Origin: Candidatus Krumholzibacteriota bacterium
GTDB taxonomy: Bacteria > Krumholzibacteriota > Krumholzibacteriia > Krumholzibacteriales > WJIX01
Direction: 5' to 3'
Assembly (NCBI GenBank): GCA_034520215.1
Contig: JAXHNR010000002.1
Location: 963,308-1,027,307, forward strand
Length of the DNA: 64,000 nucleotides
Positions 59,263 to 64,000 of this stretch are shown here, piece after piece. Made by a program: the position numbers and the translations under genes. Within the stretch, counting starts at the first letter, position 1. Every line of letters begins with the position of its first letter. Under the pieces are notes generated by a model that was not told the origin of the DNA, searched no databases, and saw nothing but the letters and a program-made list of their open reading frames with translations.

Positions 59263-60190
59263 ATGGGCCTGCAAACGATCAACCGCCCGGCCGGGCGCGG
59301 CGCGCGCATCGCGGCAGGGCTCGCCCTGGCGGCCCGCGCTGCTGTGCGCCGGGACCGGCCCCGCGGCGGCGCAGGACGCAGCCGACGGCGCGGCCCCCGA
59401 CGGCGCGGCCCCCGACGGCGCGGGCCGCGCGGCAGCCGCGCGCTGGACGCTGAGCCGCAGCTGAAGTCCCTGCTCGCCCCCGAGGGCGGCAAGGTCGGGC
59501 CGGACGGCGGGCTCGCCCCGCACGAGGCGCGCGCGCTGATCGAGCCCAGGGCGGAGGCGGTGCTGTCGAGCGAGATCGGCGGCCGGATCCTGGAGCTCCC
59601 GGTCGACTCCGGCGAGCGCTTCGCCAAGGGCGACCTGCTGGTCCGGCTTGGAGCTGCAGCTTCCACCAGGCCGAGCTGGCCGCGGCGCGGTGGCGGAGTT
59701 GACCCGCGCGCGGCGCGTGCTCGCCGACGCCCGGCAGCTGGCGCAGCTGAACTCGATCGGCCGAGCTCGACGTCGCCCTGGCCGAGGCGGACGTCGCCAA
59801 GGCAAACGCGCAGGTGCGCACCCGCTCGCTCTACGTCGAGCGCTGCCGGATCCGCGCGCCCTACGACGGCCGGGCGGCCGGTCGGCCGGTGGACATCGAG
59901 ACGGTCGGCAAGGAGCCAGGAGCTGATGAGCGTGATCGCCAGCGGCGGCCTGCGGGTGCGCCTGATCGTGCCGTCCAGCTGGCTGGCCCTGGCTGGCGCC
60001 GGGGACGCGCTTCGAGCTCGAGATCGACGAGCCCGGCGCAACCCGTCAGGCCGAAGTCGCCACGATCGGCGCGCGGATCGACCCGGTCAGCCAGACCGTG
60101 CCGCTGCGCGGCCAGCTGGTCGGCGAAACGCCGGCCGCCCTGCTGCCGGGGATGAGCGGCACCGCCCGGTTCGACCCGCCCAACGGCTGA
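59263..60190 (+). CDS. Periplasmic adaptor (membrane fusion) protein, frameshifted
   Basis: Signal peptide, an Ala/Asp/Gly repeat stretch (DGAAPDGAAPDGAG), then an RND/HlyD-type adaptor: lipoyl half IGGRILELPVDSGERFAKGDLLVRL, helical hairpin with ELTRARRVLADARQLAQLNSIG and DVALAEADVAKANAQV, second lipoyl half CRIRAPYDGR, and barrel IDPVSQTVPLRGQLVGE, PGMSGTARF. ATG 59,263 is preferred over 59,244, since a signal peptide follows. Stop TGA at 60,188. Several indels. It links an inner-membrane component to the TolC-like channel. Confidence 0.82.
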
Positions 60191-60245
60191 CCCAATCCCG
60201 ACGCTGGCGGCAGCCGCCGCCGCGGCCGGCCGGTCGCGAGACCCG

Positions 60246-61598
60246 ATGCCGCAACCCGATCCCAAGCTCCGCGGCTTTTCCCACCTTCCTGCAGCTGGAG
60301 CGCGCCGCCCGGCGCGCCGAGAGCGTCGACGCGCTCACCTACGTCGCGGTCAACGAGACCCGCCGGCGGCCGAGCTATCGCCAGGCCGTGCTGGCGGCCG
60401 GCGGTGAGCGGCACCAGCCCGCGCGTCCGGGCGATCTCCGGCGTGTCCGTCCTGGAGCGCGACGCCCCCTTCCTGCGCTGGCACGAGACGGCGCTGGCCG
60501 CGCTCGCCCGCGGGGCGGAGGCGCGCACCGTCCGGCGGCTGACCGCGGACGACCTGCCGGAGGGCCTGCGGCCGGGCTGGACGGAATGGCAGATCGGCCA
60601 CGGGCTCGACGTCCCGCTGATCGCGCCCGACGGCGAGCTGCTGGGCGCGCCGTGGCTGAGCCGGCCGGCGGAGTGGAGCGAGAGCGACGCCGTGCTCGCC
60701 GAGCGGCTGGCGGACTGCTACGCCCGACGCCTGGCGCGCGCTCGCCTGGGCGCAAGGCGGTGCCGGCGCAAGCGCCGCTGGCCGCGGATCGCGGCCGGCG
60801 CGGCGGCGGTCGGCCTGGTCGCGCGCGCTCGCGCATCCCGGTGCCGCAGAGCGCGCTGGCCCCGGCGGAGGTGGTCGCCGCCAACCCGCGGGTGGTCGCC
60901 GCGCCGATGGACGGGGTGATCGCCGACGTCCAGGTCGAGCCGAACCAGCCGGTCGAGGCCGGGCAGCGGCTGTTCGCCTGCGGCGCCACCGACCTGGAGA
61001 GCCACGCCGGCGGTCGCGCGCCGGGCGCTGGCGATCGCCGAGGCGGAGCTCCGGCGGGCGAGCCGGGGCGCGTTCGCCGACCGCGAGGAGACGGCCAAGC
61101 TGCCAGGTGCTTGGAGACCAAGCGCGACCTGCGCGCCGGCCGAGCTGGCGCAGGCGGTAGGAGCGGCTGTCGCGCGTGGTCGTCACGGCCGAGCAGGCCG
61201 GGGTGGCGATCTCCACCGACCCGAACGACTGGATCGGCCGCCCGGCGCGCCGGCGAACGGGCTGATGCAGGTGGCCGACCTGGGCGACACCCGCCTGCGG
61301 ATCGACCTGCCGGTGGCCGAGGCGGTGCAGCTGGACCCCGGCGCCCGGGTCGCGCTGTTCCTGGACGTGGCACCGCTGGAGCGGGTGCCCGCGACCCTGA
61401 CCCGGGCGAGCTACGAGGCGACGACGACCCCGGACGACGTGCTCGCCTACCGGGTCTACGCCGACTTCGCCGCCGACGCGGCGCCCCGCCGGCCGGGCCT
61501 CAAGGGCACGGCGAAGCTGTTCGGGCCGGAGGTGCCGCTGGCGCTCTACCTGTTCCGCCGGCCGGTCAGCGCCGTGCGGCAGCGTGGTCGGCCTGTGA
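60246..61598 (+). CDS. GAF-like / HlyD hybrid adaptor protein, frameshifted
   Basis: The N-terminal 170 residues resemble a GAF domain (FLQLERAARRAESVDALTYVAVNETRR, GLDVPLIAPDGELLGA, AERLADCYA). A membrane helix follows (near 60,790-60,835) and then an HlyD-type periplasmic part with VVAANPRVVAAPMDGVIADV, VEPNQPVEAGQRLF, ISTDPNDWIGRPV and LRIDLPVAEAVQLDPGARV. Stop TGA at 61,596 overlaps the GTG start of the next gene. An adaptor with a cytoplasmic sensory-like domain is unusual; ligand unknown. Several indels. Confidence 0.78.
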
Positions 61599-63772
61599 GC
61601 GCGCCCGCGCTGACCCTGCCCGGCGCCGGCGCGGCGGCCGGCGAGCTGCCCGAACGGCTGCCGCCGCTGCGCGCCGACCTGGAGCTGCTGGAGGCGCCGC
61701 GGGCCGCCGACGGCAGCCCCTGCTGGACGATCCACGATCCCGTCCTGAACAGCTTCTACCGGATCGGCGACAGCGCCTTCCGGCTGCTGTCCAACTGGGC
61801 GCTGGGCGCGCCGGAGGCGGTGCTGGCGCGCGCCAACCGGGCTGCGCAGAGCGCGCCGGTCACCGCGCGCCAGCTGGAGCAGCTGCTGCGCTTCCTGGCC
61901 GCCAACCAGCTGATCGAGGCGGCGGGCCCGCAGGGCCTCGCCGACCACCTGGCGCGCCTCGACCGGCGGCGGACCCGGCCGTGGCAGTGGCTGCTGCACC
62001 GCTACCTGTTCTTCCGGGTGCCGCTGGTCCGCCCCGACGCGGTCCTGGGCGCCACGCTGCACCTGGTGCGGCTGATGACGCGCGGCTTCTGGCGGCCGGA
62101 TCTGCCTGGTGCTGGGGCGCGCTGGGCGTGCTGCTGGCGCTGCGGCAGTGGGAGACCTTCACCCACACCTTCATGAGCTTCCTGACCTGGCAGGGCGCGT
62201 CGGCGTTCGCCGCCACCCTGCGGCGACCAAGGCGCTGCACGAGCTGGCGCACGGCTACATGGCCAAGGCGTACGGCTGCCGGGTGCGCACCATGGGGATC
62301 GCGTTCCTGGTGTTCTATCCGGTGCTCTACACCGACACCACGGACGCCTGGCGGCTGGTCTCCCGCCGGTAGCGGCTGCTGATCGGCGCGGCGGGCACGC
62401 TGGCGGAGGTCCTGCTGGTGCTCCTGGTGACCTTCGCCTGGTCGTTCCTGCCCGACGGGCCGATCCGGTCCGCCGCCTTCCTGCTGGCGACCGTGACCTG
62501 GACGATGACCCTGCTGGTCAACCTCAACCCGTTCATGCTTCGACGGCTATTACCTGCTGTCCGACTGGCTGGGCGTGAGAACCTGCAGACCCGGGGCTTC
62601 GCGCTCGGCCGTGGCGGCTGCGCGAGCCTGTTGTTCGGGCTGGGCGAGCCGCCGCCGGATCGGATGTGGCACGAATGCGCGCTGCCCTGGTGTACGCGTA
62701 CAGCACCTGGATCTGGCGCTTTCTGCTGTTCCTGGGCATCGCGCTTCTGGTCTATCACCGTTCTTCAAGGTGCTGGGCCTGTTCCTGATGATCGTCGAAC
62801 TCGCCTGGTTCATCGGCCGCCCGATCGCCGAGGAACTCGCCAGTGGTGGCGACGGAGACACGCCATGCGCCTCAACCGCAACAGCCTCGCGACGCTGGCC
62901 GTGCTGGCCGGCCTGATCGGCCTGCTGGCCTGGCCCTGGAAGTCGCCCGGGTCTCGGTGCCGGCCGTGCTCGAGGCCGGCCAGCACAGCGCGCTCTACCC
63001 GCCGGTGGCCGCGCGCATCGTCGCGGTCAACGCCGCCGACGGCCGGCGCGTGGCGGACGGCGAGGTGCTGTATAGGTCGACTCCCCCGACCTGACCCACG
63101 CGCTGCGCCAGACCGGGCGCCGGATCGCCATGGCGGAGGGCTTGCTGCGCCGCCAGGCGGCGAGCGCGGAGGCCCTGGACCGGCTGAGCGTGCTGGAAGA
63201 GGAGCTCGCCGCCGACCGCACCCGGCTGGCCGGCCTGCAGGCCCAGCAGGCGCGCCTGACCGTGCGCGCGCCCAAGGCGGGCCGGCTGAGAGACGTGCCG
63301 CCGGAGCTGCGGGCCGGGCAGTGGATCGCCGTGACCCAGCCGTCGGCCGGGTCGTCGGCGACCAGCCGGCGCGCCTGCGCGGCTACGTCCGCGGCGCGGA
63401 CCTCAGCCGCTTCGCGGTGGGCGCGCACGGCCGCTTCGGCCGCAGTACTCGGCGCGCCCGCCGCTCGACGTCACGGTCACCGCGCGCGAGACGGTCAACG
63501 CCCGCCGCCTGGACCTGCCCTACCTCGCCGCGGCGTACGGCGGCGGATAGACGCAGACCCGCCAGGCCGGCGACAGCGCCGCCCAGATCGCGGGCTTCGG
63601 CCTGGTCCCGCGCACCCCGGTCTACCGCGTCGAGCTCAGCCCGGCCACGCCGCTGCCCGCGCCCGCCCAAGTCGTGCCCGGCACGGTGATGGTCGCGGGC
63701 GAAGCGCGCAGCCTGCTCGCCCGCGCCTGGCGCAGCGCCGCCGCCGTGGTGATCCGGGAAAGCGGGTTCTAG
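61595..63772 (+). CDS. M50 site-2-protease-like membrane protein with adaptor-like tail, frameshifted
   Basis: About 720 residues when restored. N-terminal PqqD/winged-helix-like domain ([36 protein letters not shown]). Several membrane helices follow. The zinc site HELAH lies in [18 protein letters not shown] (about 62,235-62,285), and the distal Asp motif [14 protein letters not shown] is at 62,525-62,570. After the last helices, near 62,900 on, is an HlyD-like periplasmic part with [24 protein letters not shown], a coiled-coil hairpin ([20 protein letters not shown]) and [15 protein letters not shown]. Lesions include TAG for a likely CAG at 62,370 and a second in-frame TAG near 63,548. 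Overlaps the previous gene, so one operon. Could process or translocate the adhesin. Confidence 0.8.
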
Positions 63773-64000
63773 GCCTCGCTCACGCGCGGGGCGGGGTCGC
63801 CGGCGACGAGCTTGCTCTCGTGAGCCTGGCCCCTACGCCAACAAACCTGATTTCCCTCCTCCAGTGGGAGGAGGGCGAGGGGAGGAGGTTGCCCGCGACC
63901 TCGACAGTGGCGGCGACCTCCTCTCCCTAACCCTCCTCCCATGGAGGAGAGGGGACCAGTTGGTGATGGGGGTGTGAGCCAGCTGTAGGGCGGGTTCGCG
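63773..64000. repeat. Intergenic end with a dispersed palindromic repeat
   Basis: Holds CCCTCCTCC..GGAGGAGGG hairpins and CGACCTCG segments (about 63,850-63,955) related to the units at 58,440-59,240. No gene seen before the window ends. Confidence 0.65.

Noticed and set aside
58858-62382. A single open frame of more than 1,100 codons on + and similar long minus-strand frames
   Set aside because: They run through the intergenic repeats and across several real genes in wrong frames. High GC removes stop codons; the text is Arg/Ala/Gly-rich without motifs except where real genes share the frame.
47600-64000. Genomic island or prophage inserted into iscS
   Set aside because: No integrase, attachment repeat, tRNA or phage gene is present. 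The change in error density as well as in composition points to an assembly join.

Overview
The window joins two unrelated genomes at about 47.6 kb. Positions 1 to ~47,600 are moderately AT-rich (roughly 44% GC by eye), with dense, nearly intact genes. Positions ~47,650 to 64,000 are very GC-rich (roughly 70% or more) and full of single-base indels. The switch falls inside a cysteine desulfurase gene, so a chimeric assembly is by far the simplest explanation.

Left part: an uncultivated-type Gram-negative bacterium, probably of the FCB or neighbouring candidate phyla (Krumholzibacteria/Latescibacteria/Eisenbacteria-like). The reasons are a C25 (gingipain-type) protease with a FlgD-like C-terminal sorting module, a two-component-type beta-propeller protein, Yip1 and DUF2905 proteins, and a lysine 6-aminotransferase. 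Layout: sulfate activation and PAP turnover (sat-cysC, a second frameshifted DUF2061-cysC, cysQ; 41-3443); propeller protein, GT2 glycosyltransferase, PDZ protein and Yip1 protein (3.7-9.7 kb); a long housekeeping block on the + strand (fusA2, yebC, ruvCAB, queA, tgt, yajC, def, fmt, PASTA protein, rpe, ffh, rpsP, khpA, rimM, trmD, rplS, rnhB, yraN; 9.8-25.5 kb); lipoprotein, two Na+-coupled amino-acid symporters and an EamA exporter (25.6-30.7 kb); lysine aminotransferase, FmdB, a palindromic mobile-type repeat, DUF2905, an internally deleted trmO, a geranylgeranyl-reductase-like flavoprotein and membrane proteins (31-37 kb); YigZ, rhomboid and patatin (37-39.6 kb); a damaged asd-ask pair (39.6-42.0 kb); the C25 protease (42.2-45.8 kb); and an isc module (46.1-47.6 kb).

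Right part: an alphaproteobacterium-like, high-GC secretion locus, all on + and apparently one functional unit: a giant DUF4347/cadherin-like adhesin (47.7-55.9 kb), a TolC-type outer-membrane lipoprotein (56.8-58.4 kb), a periplasmic adaptor (59.3-60.2 kb), a GAF-like/HlyD hybrid adaptor (60.2-61.6 kb) and an M50 site-2-protease-like membrane protein fused to an adaptor-like tail (61.6-63.8 kb). No ABC ATPase is visible. Gaps in this part hold long hairpins, 28-bp and 17-18-bp tandem repeats and a family of ~175-bp intergenic repeats.

The sequences most worth following up are the ABC-less adhesin/M50 secretion locus, the kinase-less PASTA protein at a prkC-like position, the GTP-junction deletion in trmO, the 159-bp palindromic element, and the asd/ask lesions. 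The left part carries three lesions in otherwise intact genes. The right part carries dozens, which makes sequencing error the default reading there.
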